The position numbers and the translations under genes are program-made. DNA of 64,000 bases, from positions 4,526,001-4,590,000 of the forward strand of contig CP078104.1 in NCBI GenBank assembly GCA_019203745.1, read 5' to 3'. This document shows, piece after piece, positions 42,406 to 53,736 of the stretch (position 1 is its first letter; each line of letters opens with the position of its first letter). A model generated the notes under the pieces. That model was not told the origin of the DNA and did not search any database. It saw only the letters and a list, made by a program, of their open reading frames with translations. The stretch is from Chryseobacterium sp. E1 (lineage in GTDB: Bacteria; Bacteroidota; Bacteroidia; Flavobacteriales; Weeksellaceae).

Positions 42406-43149
42406 ATGGAATTTTCACCATTCAATAAGGTTGTTAAGCTTTGTCTTCAGGGGATGAGTATGGAAGAACAGGGGCATCCTGAGGAAGCTTTACAGTTGTT
42501 TCAGCAAGGCTGGCAGGAAGCGACTGATGATCTTGAAAAATTTCTCACGGCTCATTACATATCCAGACATCAGAAAACGGTTTCAGACAGATTAAAATGG
42601 CTTGAAACCACATTGCAATTGGGCCAAAAAATAAATGATGATACGGTGAAGAGTGCTTTTCCTGCTATTTATCTGAACATCTCCAAATGCTATGAAGAGA
42701 TGGGTGAAACAGAGAAAGCAAAAGATAACTTTGAACTGGCCATGCAATTGAAGAACCATCCCTCAGACAAAGGTCCTTTTTATCATGGTACAAAAGCAGA
42801 TCTGAAAATTGGAGATTTACTGACGGCAGGAAGTAATTCCAACTATAAATCTGAACTCAGAATGAATCATATTTATTTTACAGCTTTAGTGAATGGTGCC
42901 GGTCTTGCTGCTGCTTTGGCAAAAGGAACCGGGCGTGAACGGGTGTACATCATTGAGCCTACAGGTTCTTATGAAAATGATCCCAATCTTACAGATAAAA
43001 AATTTCCGGGAAACCCAACCCGTTCCTATCGTTCCGAATCCCCATTGAAGATTATCGGGGAAGCAACAGACTGGCTGAGGCCAACCGCTGAAGAACTTCA
43101 AAAGTTTCAGGAAAAATTAAAAGATAATGAAGGTGATATAATAAATTAA
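42406..43149 (+). CDS. arr: TPR-Arr fusion (rifampin ADP-ribosyltransferase-like)
   Basis: Intact, 247 residues. Residues 1-120 are TPR-like (GMSMEEQGHPEEALQLFQQG, AIYLNISKCYEEMGETEKAK). Residues 125-240 are the Arr fold: GPFYHGTKADLKIGDLLTAG, RMNHIYFTALVNGAGLAAAL, RVYIIEPTGSYENDPNLTDK, FPGNPTRSYRSESPLKIIGE. Classic Arr enzymes of about 140 residues inactivate rifamycins by ADP-ribosylation using NAD. The fused N-terminus may bind another partner. It could confer rifampicin resistance, or modify something else. Confidence 0.85.
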   Translation: MEFSPFNKVVKLCLQGMSMEEQGHPEEALQLFQQGWQEATDDLEKFLTAHYISRHQKTVSDRLKWLETTLQLGQKINDDTVKSAFPAIYLNISKCYEEMGETEKAKDNFELAMQLKNHPSDKGPFYHGTKADLKIGDLLTAGSNSNYKSELRMNHIYFTALVNGAGLAAALAKGTGRERVYIIEPTGSYENDPNLTDKKFPGNPTRSYRSESPLKIIGEATDWLRPTAEELQKFQEKLKDNEGDIIN

Positions 43150-43180
43150 CAGCTTATTAATCTATCTGAAAAACAAAAAA

Positions 43181-43210
43181 GACTTTCGGTTTAATCTGAA
43201 AGTCCTTTTA
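43181..43210. terminator. Terminator between convergent genes
   Basis: GACTTTC (43181-43187) and GAAAGTC (43198-43204) with T and A runs on either side. Confidence 0.75.
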
Positions 43211-43228
43211 TTGTATGTAAAGAAAAAA

Positions 43229-43670
43229 TTAATCTGCCATCGCTTCCCCAGACTTTCTATAGACAAAGTTTCCATAGATATGCCTTCTTGCAAAACGGCT
43301 TGGGAGTCAGCATTGATCATTTTGATATAGGTGTTTTTGGAACACCGATGTATTCATACATCATTCCATTCAAATGCTGAACGGTCAAAATTGATTTTTC
43401 AAGATAAAAATCCTGAATATTAGACTTTGTAATGGTTTCGTATATATTCTTTTTGTTTTTCCTGTGTTTCAGGATTAATGCTTACCAGAAAATGATAGGC
43501 TTCAATCACAGATTTACTTTTTTCTTCCGCTTCCAGTTTTCCGGCTTCATCATTGATGAATTTATCAGGATGCGTGTCTTTCATCGCATTTCTGTAAATT
43601 GTTTTCAATTCTTTTAAAGTAACATTTTGTCTACCCCAAGAAGCGTTCTGTGCTCACCAATTTTTTTCAT
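43229..43670 (-). CDS. J-domain plus KTSC protein, frameshifted
   Basis: About 147 residues after repair near 43635, 43430 and 43300. The N-terminal half is a DnaJ-type J domain (LKTIYRNAMKDTHPDKFIND, with HPD at the expected loop, and KSKSVIEAYHFLVSINPETQ). The C-terminal half (LEKSILTVQHLNGMMYEYIG, HIYGNFVYRKSGEAMAD) is a KTSC-like short domain. J domains recruit DnaK/Hsp70; the C-terminal half probably supplies the client or target. Confidence 0.65.
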
Positions 43671-43875
43671 ATCTCTAATCCTTATTTTCGGGGTGCAAAA
43701 TTAAGGAATTTAATTGAAATAACCGTAACGTATTCATTATTAATTTATTTGATAAGTTGCAGGATGCTGTCATGAGTATTCAACAAAGTAAAAACTACTG
43801 AAAAGACAGGTCATAAGTTCATTTTTACTATACCTCATTAAGATTTGTATGTAAATTTCGTAAAAAAAAAAAAAT

Positions 43876-45945
43876 TATGAGCAATTTACTAATTAAAGAA
43901 ACAGTTTCACAACTTTATTTATTAACTCCGGCTGAAATTTCAGACCTTAAGTCAGGAGTATATTCGGGGTGTTATTATTGGGATATGATATGAAAGGAGA
44001 TACCCCTGCTCCGATAGAATATTATTTAACCAATACCCCGGATGCACCGGATGATGGGAGCATTTTTAATGTAGACTACACAGATTCCATGGGTAACATG
44101 CAGAGCATAAAGTTGGAGCATCATTTCAAAGAGGGAGTTCATCCCATGTATTATGGAATAAATGGTACTGCTGACGATACTGATAAGGTAAATAAAATTT
44201 TTAATAAGTTCTCGAAAATATCCGGACAGGGATCCGGTAAAATGAAAATAGGTCGTGCCATTAATATACCTGATAACGGGATCTTGGAAGGATGTACCGT
44301 TTATATCACAAATTACCAAAACTGCTATATAGCCGCAGGGAATAATACGGTAGTAAGAGACAATACATTTCACGGAACAGGAGCTAAGCTGGTAAGTAAC
44401 ACAAACAGTAGCTGCTGTCTTTATTTTTGGCGTGTTCAGGATATTTTCGTCTCAGGAAATTCATTTTACAACTTTAAAGCATTGGATCATAATGCTGCAT
44501 GTGGGATTATAACCATTCAGGAAACACAGGGAGCAAGAATTGAAAATAATTACTTTGATGATTCAAATTTCGGTTTTATAGATATTGGGGCAGGAACTAT
44601 TAGCGGGAACTGTATTTTTACAAATAATACCAGTTATTCAAATTCAGATATTTTTATATCTCTTGCATCGGGTGGAAAAGATATTTTCTTTAATAATACT
44701 GATATCAATAAAATGTCTGATCATATTGTATCAGGAAATATTCACATCAAAAACAGATGGGCAACCAATTCTGACCCTCTGGGAAGACATGGGATATTAG
44801 TACATTATGCGGGAGGCATTAGCCGGATGATAGCCACCGGTAATATAATTGGCAATACAGCACGTCATGGATTTTATCTTCGGGGAACCGATAATAAAGA
44901 AACCGTAGCTGGAACCGGCGATGATATTATATCAGGCAATACCATTCTTTATTGCGGGCGGGGAGATATTTCAAACTATTGTTCGGGGATAAAACTTGAA
45001 AATACATTGGGCGGTGTAGTATCTGATAATATTATATCATATTCCGGGTATGATCTCAATGGTACAAAAACAGGCACATATGAAGCTTTTGCCATTGAGT
45101 GTGTAAGAGGAATGAACAATATTGTTATAGAAGGTAACAAAATAGATCATTATCGTGACGGGGCCATACGTCTTTCAGTACAAAATTCTGACAGAGGAAT
45201 ATCCAATGTAAATGTATGCAATAACATTATCAACGGGGATGTCTCTGCAATATCTTTACATGCCTCAGCTCCCAATAATTATATTGAAAAAATAAACATA
45301 TCGGGGAATATTGTAACCATTGATACAGGATCGTGTTTTTATACCGAAACCCAGTCCGATACTAAATGTATTGGTGGAATTTCAATAACCGACAATACAT
45401 TTTCATCAACTGATAAAGCTCAGAATAATAGGGGCGTTTCTTTAGATATGTATGGACTTCTACTTTTGAAACCGTCTATAATGCATAACAAATTTATCAA
45501 TTTAAATAAAGGAATTGTCTCTTTCAGAGAAGCAGGTAATAGTGTTGAAAATTTCCCTCATCGTACCTTCGGAATCATTAATACTGTTGATCATAATGAA
45601 TTCAGAAATTGTAAACTTGCATTGGATATTTCAAGATGGGAGGCTCAGCGTTTGGCAATTGTCGGAATCAATAACCGCTTCAGTGATAATGAAGCTACAG
45701 GTATTACACATTCTCTTGATGTAAATATTGTAAACAGGGTGAACCTTGGCTATGTTTATGCTTACGATTCTGAACAAAATCCTTTGGTAAGAGTGATCGC
45801 AATGTGCCCGCTACCTTCCGGTACCAATAATTTAAATGTGAAAGGGGACATTGTAGATGTTTTTCAGCCTATTGAACATATGGGATGGATCTGTATAGAT
45901 TCCACACTCAATACATGGAAAAAATTTGGTGTTATTGTACCTTAA
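43876..45945 (+). CDS. Right-handed parallel beta-helix protein
   Basis: About 690 residues. A short N-terminal region (MSNLLIKETVSQLYLLTPAE) joins through a break near 43968 to GYDMKGDTPAPIEYYLTNTP, then many beta-helix coils (IPDNGILEGCTVYITNYQNC, VSGNSFYNFKALDHNAACGI, IVIEGNKIDHYRDGAIRLSV, INISGNIVTIDTGSCFYTET). Build resembles phage tailspikes and secreted polysaccharide lyases, with YYGINGTADDTDKVNKIF as the usual entry to the helix. No signal peptide is evident and no T9SS tail is seen. The substrate is unknown. Flanked by AT-rich intergenic sequence. Confidence 0.75.
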
Positions 45946-46147
45946 GGTTCAAGCAAGATGGGCACGTAAATCAATAATCTGTTACGGGGTGTACTTTTTC
46001 ATCCCGTAATTTTGATTATAAATCTGCTATCACCATACTTTTATATAAAGTAAACAGATGGTTTATCTTGCAGAATATCAATGCTTTTTGTTATGTTATA
46101 AAGTGAAATTTTCTAGGTCTGAAAACATGTATAATTACTAAAATTTC

Positions 46148-46173
46148 AAAAAAAAAGCACCCAAACCGGATGC
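46148..46173 (-). terminator. Terminator of the 46.2 kb gene
   Basis: GCATCC and GGGTGC around GGTTT on the minus strand, followed by T9. Confidence 0.75.
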
Positions 46174-46195
46174 TATATACTCTTTATTTTATTCT

Positions 46196-46966
46196 TTACG
46201 GGACATCGCAATTCTTTTTCAGTTTCATGAAAATTCTGTCAAAATCCTTATAAGCCGTTTCCTCTTCTTCAGGTCTCTGTCTGAAGCTGCTGTTGGCACA
46301 GTTGTGGAAGCTTAGGCCAATCATATCGATCAGTGCATAATCTTCTCTTTGAGGATCATTCATTTTGGCATTGAAACGATTCATTACGCCTTGCGGATCA
46401 GCATTGTTTTTACTTTTAAGTTCTGTAAAAGCTTTCCATGAGGCAACCATTTTTTCTTTGTCCGGAGATGATATGGCATCAATAGATTCTCTGCAGGTTT
46501 CATAAAATCTGCTGTTTTTAAGAGAGGATGGATCAGAAAAAGCAAGAATTTCTTCCTTATTCAGCTCATATTCATTTTCAAAAGTGCGAATGGCATTTTC
46601 ATACAGTTTCTTCCAGACCGGAAGATCAATAACTTTAAGGCTGTAAAGCTCCTGTTTTTTCTCCTGATACTGTTTTTCCAGGTTTTCCAGATGAGCGTCT
46701 TTATTTTTACGGATGTCTTCAAGGCTGGAAAGTTTAAAAATAGGATTCGTGTCGAAATGGACTCCGTTAAATTTATATAAAAGTTTATTAACGCCATCTA
46801 TTTCCTCTTTTTCATATTTGGTGGCGTCAAAATATCCTTTGTTATCACAATTGAATGTCTGATAGCTGTACGGTGTCAGATTGGTGGTTTTTGAGGGGAC
46901 TTTTTGTCCCGAAATACTAATAGATAAAGCCAGAGAAAGCCCGACCATCATTTTGTCCATGCACAT
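46196..46966 (-). CDS. Secreted helical protein, tandem paralog A
   Basis: Intact, 256 residues. By alignment to its neighbour the start is probably MDKMMVGLSLALSISISGQ (46960). A Cys-containing N-terminal part (YSYQTFNCDNKGYFDATKYE, KEEIDGVNKLLYKFNG) is followed by a helical region (LEKQYQEKKQELYSLKVIDL) and a C-terminus with paired Cys (YALIDMIGLSFHNCANSSFR, LKKNCDVP). No family recognised. Same architecture as paralog B upstream. Confidence 0.65.
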   Translation of the reverse strand: MCMDKMMVGLSLALSISISGQKVPSKTTNLTPYSYQTFNCDNKGYFDATKYEKEEIDGVNKLLYKFNGVHFDTNPIFKLSSLEDIRKNKDAHLENLEKQYQEKKQELYSLKVIDLPVWKKLYENAIRTFENEYELNKEEILAFSDPSSLKNSRFYETCRESIDAISSPDKEKMVASWKAFTELKSKNNADPQGVMNRFNAKMNDPQREDYALIDMIGLSFHNCANSSFRQRPEEEETAYKDFDRIFMKLKKNCDVP

Positions 46967-47119
46967 AGTTGTAGAAAGAATCCGAATTTTCTAAAATTTC
47001 AGTGCAAAATTAAGGCTTTTAATTTGAAAATTAAAGAAATGTGTCAATTTTATGCAGTTATTTTTATCAATTAATGAGAATTTTTATTTTTTGCTTTAAA
47101 CAGGAGGTTTATGATCAGT

Positions 47120-47876
47120 TTATGGCTGGTCGCAATCCCTTTTCAGATGGTTAAATACCTCATCGAAAGCTTTAAAAAGATCACCGTTTTCATCAGCCTT
47201 AGATCTGAAGCTATGATTCGCACAATTACTGAAAGCATTCATAAGATCCATAAGGGCATAATCATCCTTCCGCTGGTCATTCCATTTAGCATTAAAAGCT
47301 TCCTTTCTTTTTGAATGGGGTTCTTCATCATTTTTAGGTTCAGATAAACTCTTCCATACTGAATACATTCTCTGTTGATCTGTTGTAGTTATGGCATTTA
47401 TATACTCTTTACAGGTATTATAAAAGGTACTTTTTGAAGTGATTGAGGATCAGAATACCCCATAAGGATTTCTTTTCTGAGCTGATATTCATTTTCTAAC
47501 AATTGAACAGCATCTGCATATTGCTTTTTCCATAAGGGGCGGTCTATTATTTTTAGAGTATTAAGTGTTCTTTTTCCCTGCTCATACTCTTTCTCTGCCT
47601 GTTGCAGAAGTGGAGAACTGTTATTACGCACTTTGTCAAATTTCACAGTATTGAAAACGGTAAGAGACGAAAACGGAGATCCGTTCAAAGAATGTACAAG
47701 TTGGTAAGTACCGTCTATTTCTTCTTTTTTGTATTTGGAAGAGTCAAAATATCCCTTTACATTACATCCAAAGGCCTGGTAATTGTACAGAACCAGTAGA
47801 CTTTTCTTTGCAGGAGCTTTTGAGCAGCCGCCATCATTGATAAAGCCAGAGAAAGTCCTGTAAATAATTTTTTCAT
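47120..47876 (-). CDS. Secreted helical protein, tandem paralog B, frameshifted
   Basis: About 252 residues after repair near 47810 and 47435. Signal peptide MKKLFTGLSLALSMMAA, then APAKKSLLVLYNYQAFGCNV, KGYFDSSKYKKEEIDGTYQL, AEKEYEQGKRTLNTLKIIDR and YALMDLMNAFSNCANHSFRS. These track paralog A position by position, including the Cys residues, so the pair arose by tandem duplication. Function unknown; periplasmic or secreted. Confidence 0.6.
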
Positions 47877-48106
47877 ATTGATTATGATTGAAGAATCTGT
47901 ATTTTTATTTCACGGTAAAATTAAAACTTAAAAACTATAAATCCGGCTACGGGTTGGCATTATTTACTCACTGGTTTCGGGGATTTATAAGGGTTGCCGT
48001 TTGTTTTTCCTATTGTTTTTATATTTTGCATGCCACATCGTATGAACCATGAACTTGTACAGGCAAACAGGAAATGTACGATTGAATTATAAAGCAAATA
48101 TTAATA

Positions 48107-50400
48107 ATGTACGATAAATTACAACAACTGTTTTACAGAGGAGATCTGGATCAGTGTATTGCAGAAGGGGAACTGTATTTATTATCTCATCCTGAAGATG
48201 AAGAGGTTTTATTTTTAATGGCAGTAGCTTATCATGATATTGTTTATTATGAAGGGCATGAAGAGATTTACGAAGCCATCAGAGATCATGTTATTCCTTA
48301 CCTTCGCAGAATCCTGCAGCTGAATCCCAACAATCAGAAAGCATTATACAATATTCTGAGCTACCCTCTAGAAAATGAATATACCCTGATGCAGATAGGC
48401 AGAAGCAAAAAACATGTTACTCATGAGAATAAAAATGAATTTATAAGCTATGCGGAACGTATGCTGGAAGATCCTGACTATGCAGGATATGGATATGATT
48501 TTCTGGTTAAAATATACGAATCACTGGAAGAGAACCAGGCCCTTCTGAACAGTCTTGAAGCCGGGATATATTATTTCCGGAAAGATGCTGATAACAGAGA
48601 GCAAAAAGATAAGAATATATCATTATTCTGGATCAAAAGATCTATCTTCTGGATCGTGAAAAAAGATTTCCGGAGAAGAGCTTGTTTCTGTTATTGAGCA
48701 GGAACATTCTTCATTTGTAAGCATAAATGAATATGATTTCATCAACCTTGCAGATATTGCCTATGAAAATAATGCTCCGGATCTCTCACTGAAAATGATG
48801 CTCAAAGCAATTAAAGGATCAAATTCCGCTACATACATTCATGAAAAACTGGTGGAATGGCATCAGCGTTTCGCAGAACTTATTCAGAATGGATTCAGTA
48901 ATCCCGACGTTTTCTACTATCAGCTGATCATTGAACGGAATTACAGCGATATGCTGAATATGGCTCCGGATTTCTATTATCATCATGCCCTTGAAGTTAT
49001 CAACACCTACCCGGAACTTTTCTCAGGATATCATTTTGCCGGAACCTATCTGTACGAAAACGGACGTTATGCTGAAGCCATTCCTTTATTGGAAAAAGCC
49101 ATTGCAATATCTTCAAATGCCACAGCCTGGAGACGAAAGGCAGAATCGGAATATCACCTGTATAAAACCGTTACAGCTGAAATTCCTGAGTTTGCGGATT
49201 ATCCGGCAGACATCTATAACGAAGGCGTTTATATGAATGAATTTATAGATGAACTGGAGGATGACCATGACAAGCTTCCATGGATTGAAGTTAGCCGCAG
49301 AGTTTATGAGCAGGCCTATGAAGCCTTCCGGAGATATTTTGAAAAAGGAGAGTGGGAGAGCGATTATCACAATGATTTGCATACAAGAGCAATGTGCTGC
49401 AATAACCTGGCGATAAAATATTCTTTACTGGGCAATTATCAGGCTGCTGCTGAAACCGCTTCCGAAGGACTTAAATACTCTGAGTTTATGGAACTTCATC
49501 TGGTCAGGATTGACGCCTTACTGGATGATAGAAACTATGAGAAAGCAGAAGAGGCACTTACCACCTATTTCAGCCTTTACGGGGAATCCGAAGATTATTT
49601 TTACAAAAATCTATATTATAAGGCACGCCGGATTCAACTTCATGAATTGTTGGGAGCCGGGGATGTGTGTCAGGAAACTGAAGAGCTGCTTACCTATATC
49701 TATCAACACAACAAAGAAAAAACGGAAATTGATGATTATGATTACAGGGATTTGGAAGCCGGTAAAAATATATTGGAAGGCATTCTGTTTGAAGATTTGC
49801 AGACGAAAGATCTGGATACAAGAAGATCTTATTATGAACAGGTTGCGGAACGTTTTCCTCAGGAACCCAATCCTCAGTATGCCCTGATGCAGATTTACAA
49901 TGAGGAGCAGAACCATGCGAAAGTAGCTTTAGCCGCTAAAAACTATCTCACTAATAAAAAGAATTCCTTTTAGATGCTTTTGATAAAGCCAAAACCATTT
50001 ATATGATCGTAAAAAGTGATTTTCTTCAGGAAGTTACTCAGAAGCTGCTTCTGTATTCAGCCAATACGATGCTGAATGCGAGAAAGCAATGGATCCCGAA
50101 GATTATGTGTTGTGGCTCAGCTATGGAATACGGGCTTATGAAAAACTGAAGAATAAAGATCAGACGTTATTGCTGGCAGACAGATTTACAGCAATCTACA
50201 ATAGTGAAGAATGGGGCTATGATGACCTCATGGAAAGTGTTGAACTGGCAAAAGCCGTGGTATTCTATCAAGCTGGAAATTTAAAAGAAGCCCATACGAT
50301 ATTGGATCAGGTGCGTTCGGTTTCAGATTATGATCCTGTTGCTGATGAATATAAAGCTTCATGGAAGAAACCGGGACTGTTTTCCAAATTTGGTTTTTAA
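48107..50400 (+). CDS. Large TPR protein, frameshifted
   Basis: About 764 residues, cytosolic. Repeated helical units: LQQLFYRGDLDQCIAEGELY, YLYENGRYAEAIPLLEKAIA, NLAIKYSLLGNYQAAAETAS, ALLDDRNYEKAEEALTTYFS and AKAVVFYQAGNLKEAHTILD. Breaks near 48655, 49960 and 50070. No catalytic motif found. The next gene, also a repeat protein, starts 18 bases later; the two likely work together as a scaffold. Function unknown. Confidence 0.65.
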
Positions 50401-50418
50401 CAATTTAAGAATAAAAAT

Positions 50419-52871
50419 ATGGCACACCGTATTTACGTATATAATGTTGATTCAGAAACAGGAGAACAATATTCTCATTATCTGGGCGAATGGAATTATG
50501 AAATCCCCGAATTGTTTCTTCCGCTATTTTCCTGTGAGCCGAGATCGAAGGGAAAACTACTGTACTTTGATAAGATCAATGGCGTAGAAAGGCTGAAATC
50601 ATTCTATCAGCTATTGGGTGAGCACTATCAGTTGCTTTACAAAAGGCATATTACGAGCCCGTCAACAAAATGTTTGAGATGCTGGATGCACTTCCTTATG
50701 ATACTTTTGTGATAGATGCCTGGGATGTCTTCAATATGAATGAAGAAAAACACAGCGATCAGGCCAAAGACTGGGTGCTGGAGATCAAAGAAAAAAGCAG
50801 GCTGTATGATAAAGCGATATCTAAGCAGAATCTGGGATGGCTGGAAAAAGAAATCTTTGCCAGAAGTGGCTATGAGTCCTTTTTGGATATGCTGCAGACA
50901 GACTGGGTAGAGTATGGTCTCGGCTATTGGAATGATGAGCTGTATAAAAATCCTACAGAAGCTTTTGAGGAAAACAGTCTTTGGGGTTTAAAAGATAAAA
51001 AGGAAATATAGTAATACCGGCCGTCTATGACGAAATATTTGCTTTTAATGAGGAAGGAATTGCTGTAGCACAGAAAAACGGTAAATTCGGATATCTGAGT
51101 AATGATGGAAAAGTGCTTGTGGAATGTACCTATGACGAAGCCTTTGATTCTCTTTTTATAGAAAACAGAAGTTATGGAATCATAGAAACAGATAGCAAAA
51201 GCGGGTTAATCGACATCTACACAGGAGAAACGGTTATTCCCTGTGAATATGATGAGCTGGAGCTGTTGTGGTACACCGGGCTTTTCAATGCTAAAAAGAA
51301 GGGAAATATATTGTCATTGATATAGAGGGTAAACAGGTTATTGCCAATGAGTCGGAGGAGCCATTTGAACATGATTATTCCGGTTTTCTGTATCAGAAGA
51401 AGGTAGGGACTTCCAAAAGGGCTTATTATACATTTGACGGTGTTTTCTTGGGTGAACATCCTGAAGACGTGTTGTATCCCGTTTCAGACGGATATTATTC
51501 AGTCAAGCCCAATAAATTCCAGAAAAAACATAGCATCATACAGCCGGATGGAAATCTTCTGGATACCGAGATCGATAAGATCCTTAAAGTGGACGACTGG
51601 TCATCTTTTGCCTACAAAAAGATAAGAGATGGTTGATATTAGATACAAAACATAAAGTATACAGATTAAGCGATCATGTTATTGAGAATATAGCGGTCAG
51701 TAATTTCAATTATCTGATAAAAGATGTAATGATCATTACGGATCATACCGGAACTGGTCTTTATAATGTTCCTGAAGACCGATGGTTACTACCTTTATCT
51801 GAAAACCACCGTAAAATCGAAATCTGCAGTCATGAAGCATTTCGTATAACCACCCGTGAAGGCATGTTCTATTATGATCATAAGACGGAACTGCCGGTGA
51901 AGTATACGATTATATCTGTGAAGGAATAGAATATCAGGAAGAATTACTTTGTCTTTTCAGAAAAGAAGAAATGTTTATTCTGGATATCAACAGGGTCTTA
52001 CATCCTGTTCCTGATGCCAAAATGGGAGCTTTGTATAAGCAACGCTATAATCTCCGTGGAAAAGATCTGGAATATTTCACAAATTTTTATAACCAATGGA
52101 AAGAAAGGGTAGGCTCCGGGTATGAGGCTTATTTTGATAATGATACTCTAAGATCAAAGGCGGCTGAATACCAAAATGAAGGAAACATCAAAGATGCGGT
52201 AAGGCTTTATACTATTGGTGCGGATCGTGGTGATGCAGAGATGATGATGCAGCTGGGATATATCTATACAGACCGTGATATTCCGGAGTTTTATGATCTT
52301 GAAAAAGGTCTTTTTCTGTATGAAAAATCGGCACAGAAAAACCAGCCCTATGCATGGAATAATCTGGGGTACCATTATCAGGAGGGGATAGGATATCCGC
52401 AGGATGTCAAAAAGCATTAAAATGTTTCCGGAAAGCTGCAGAGCTTGGAAACGGATTGGCTTTACAGAACCTTGGAAACCTGTATTTCTATGGCGAATAT
52501 CTGCTGCAAGACTATGATACTGCTCTGGAATATTATAAACAGGCAGAAAAAAACTCTATCCCAACTCACAGAATATGTCTGAAATCTACTACCGGAAAAA
52601 CGATTATGCTAACCTTCAGCGGTATTTAAAAAGAGATCAGGAAGATTCTTACTCTCATATTTATTATGGAATTTTATATGATGAAGGATTAGGCGTGAAA
52701 CAAAGTTCTAAAAAGGCCATAAAACATTACGAAAAAGCCCTGGAATATTTCACCTATTCTTACGCATTGGAAAGGCTGCTGTATTACTATAAGGAAGATC
52801 CTGAGTTTGCAGACCCTGCAAAATATAACTACTGGAAGTCTTTTGGCGAGGAAAACGATATGGAGGTATAG
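50419..52871 (+). CDS. WG-repeat and Sel1-repeat protein, frameshifted
   Basis: About 817 residues, cytosolic. The middle has WG-type beta units (ENSLWGLKDKKGNIVIPAVY, VAQKNGKFGYLSNDGKVLVE, IIETDSKSGLIDIYTGETVI). The C-terminal 200 residues carry Sel1-like helices (AVRLYTIGADRGDAEMMMQL, AWNNLGYHYQEGIGYPQDVK, ALQNLGNLYFYGEYLLQDYD). Breaks near 50650, 51008, 51303, 51630, 51905 and 52415. Both repeat types mediate protein contacts, so a scaffold role with the preceding TPR protein is likely. Confidence 0.65.
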
Positions 52872-53005
52872 GGAAAATTTTCTAACCATTAAGGAGTTCT
52901 CAATGATTTGTTTTTGAACACTCATGCCATCATTACAAGTGTGGAGAGTGTTTGCTGTATTGTGTTTTAATCTTAGTATAATCGTTTTTAATAAAAAAAT
53001 AATCT

Positions 53006-53227
53006 ATGTATTTTGACTGGATTTACCTTTTTCTATTCGTGTGTTTTTTCCTTATAATTGGAGTTTTTGGAGCAATTTCTTATGTCATTATGCGCTTTTG
53101 TAACCAATGGACCCAAAATCATAAATATGAAGTGCTGTTTAATACCGTGATATTCATTGTGGCATTTCTACTGGTATCGTCTGCCAGTATTTATATTTTT
53201 GCTGCAAATATTTCCTTTGAGCGGTAA
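53006..53227 (+). CDS. Small two-helix membrane protein, paralog A
   Basis: 73 residues. Two hydrophobic helices (WIYLFLFVCFFLIIGVFGAI, NTVIFIVAFLLVSSASIYIF) flank FCNQWTQNHKYEVLF; it ends NISFER. It is clearly homologous to the next small gene, which ends NLSFER. Function unknown. Confidence 0.6.
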   Translation: MYFDWIYLFLFVCFFLIIGVFGAISYVIMRFCNQWTQNHKYEVLFNTVIFIVAFLLVSSASIYIFAANISFER

Positions 53228-53356
53228 ATAAGTTTGGCCTGATTCATAAGAAAAATTGAGATATACATTAAAGATTTGAAACCATTGATGGAAAATATTT
53301 TGTGTTTCTTATATAGTTTTTAATTTTAAAATAATAGTTTTACATAAATTAACCAA

Positions 53357-53560
53357 ATGGACTCATTAACTATTTTAACGATCTTTTTTGTGGTAGTTTT
53401 TGCCGGAATTTCCTATCTGATTATGAATTTCTTTAATCGATGGACGAAAGACAGCCAATATAGAGCACTGTTTAATACATTAATATTCATTGGGTCCTTT
53501 TTAGTTATAGCATGTATTACCTTCTATATTTTTATTATGAATCTCTCTTTTGAGCGATAG
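53357..53560 (+). CDS. Small two-helix membrane protein, paralog B
   Basis: 67 residues, MDSLTILTIFFVVVFAGISY and NTLIFIGSFLVIACITFYIF around FFNRWTKDSQYRALF. Tandem duplicate of the gene 130 bases upstream. Its 3' end overlaps the convergent DUF2306 fragment by about 60 bases. Confidence 0.6.
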   Translation: MDSLTILTIFFVVVFAGISYLIMNFFNRWTKDSQYRALFNTLIFIGSFLVIACITFYIFIMNLSFER

Positions 53561-53679
53561 AAACCGGTTTTTTCTGAGAATAAGATAAGCAATCAATAGA
53601 TTGATCACAAGGGCCAGCCAGACATTGATGCCATAGAAAAGCTCATAATCGTGATACTTTTCATTATAGAACAAATTTT
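53501..53679 (-). pseudogene. DUF2306-like gene, 3' part (cut by transposon)
   Basis: The minus strand encodes FYNEKYHDYELFYGINVWLA and LVINLLIAYLILRKNR. Joining this to the 57.0-57.5 kb fragment through one copy of CAAATTTT gives a continuous frame (RLIKNL then FYNEK), so this is the C-terminal third of the interrupted membrane protein. It ends at 53501. Confidence 0.85.
53672..53679. repeat. Target-site duplication, left copy
   Basis: CAAATTTT directly before the element's GG end; an identical copy lies at 57025-57032. Eight bases is the usual IS1595-family duplication. Confidence 0.9.
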
Positions 53680-53736
53680 GGTAATTATACGCCAGTTTAC
53701 ACCGAAGGTGTAAAATTAAAACAAAACAAAAACAAC

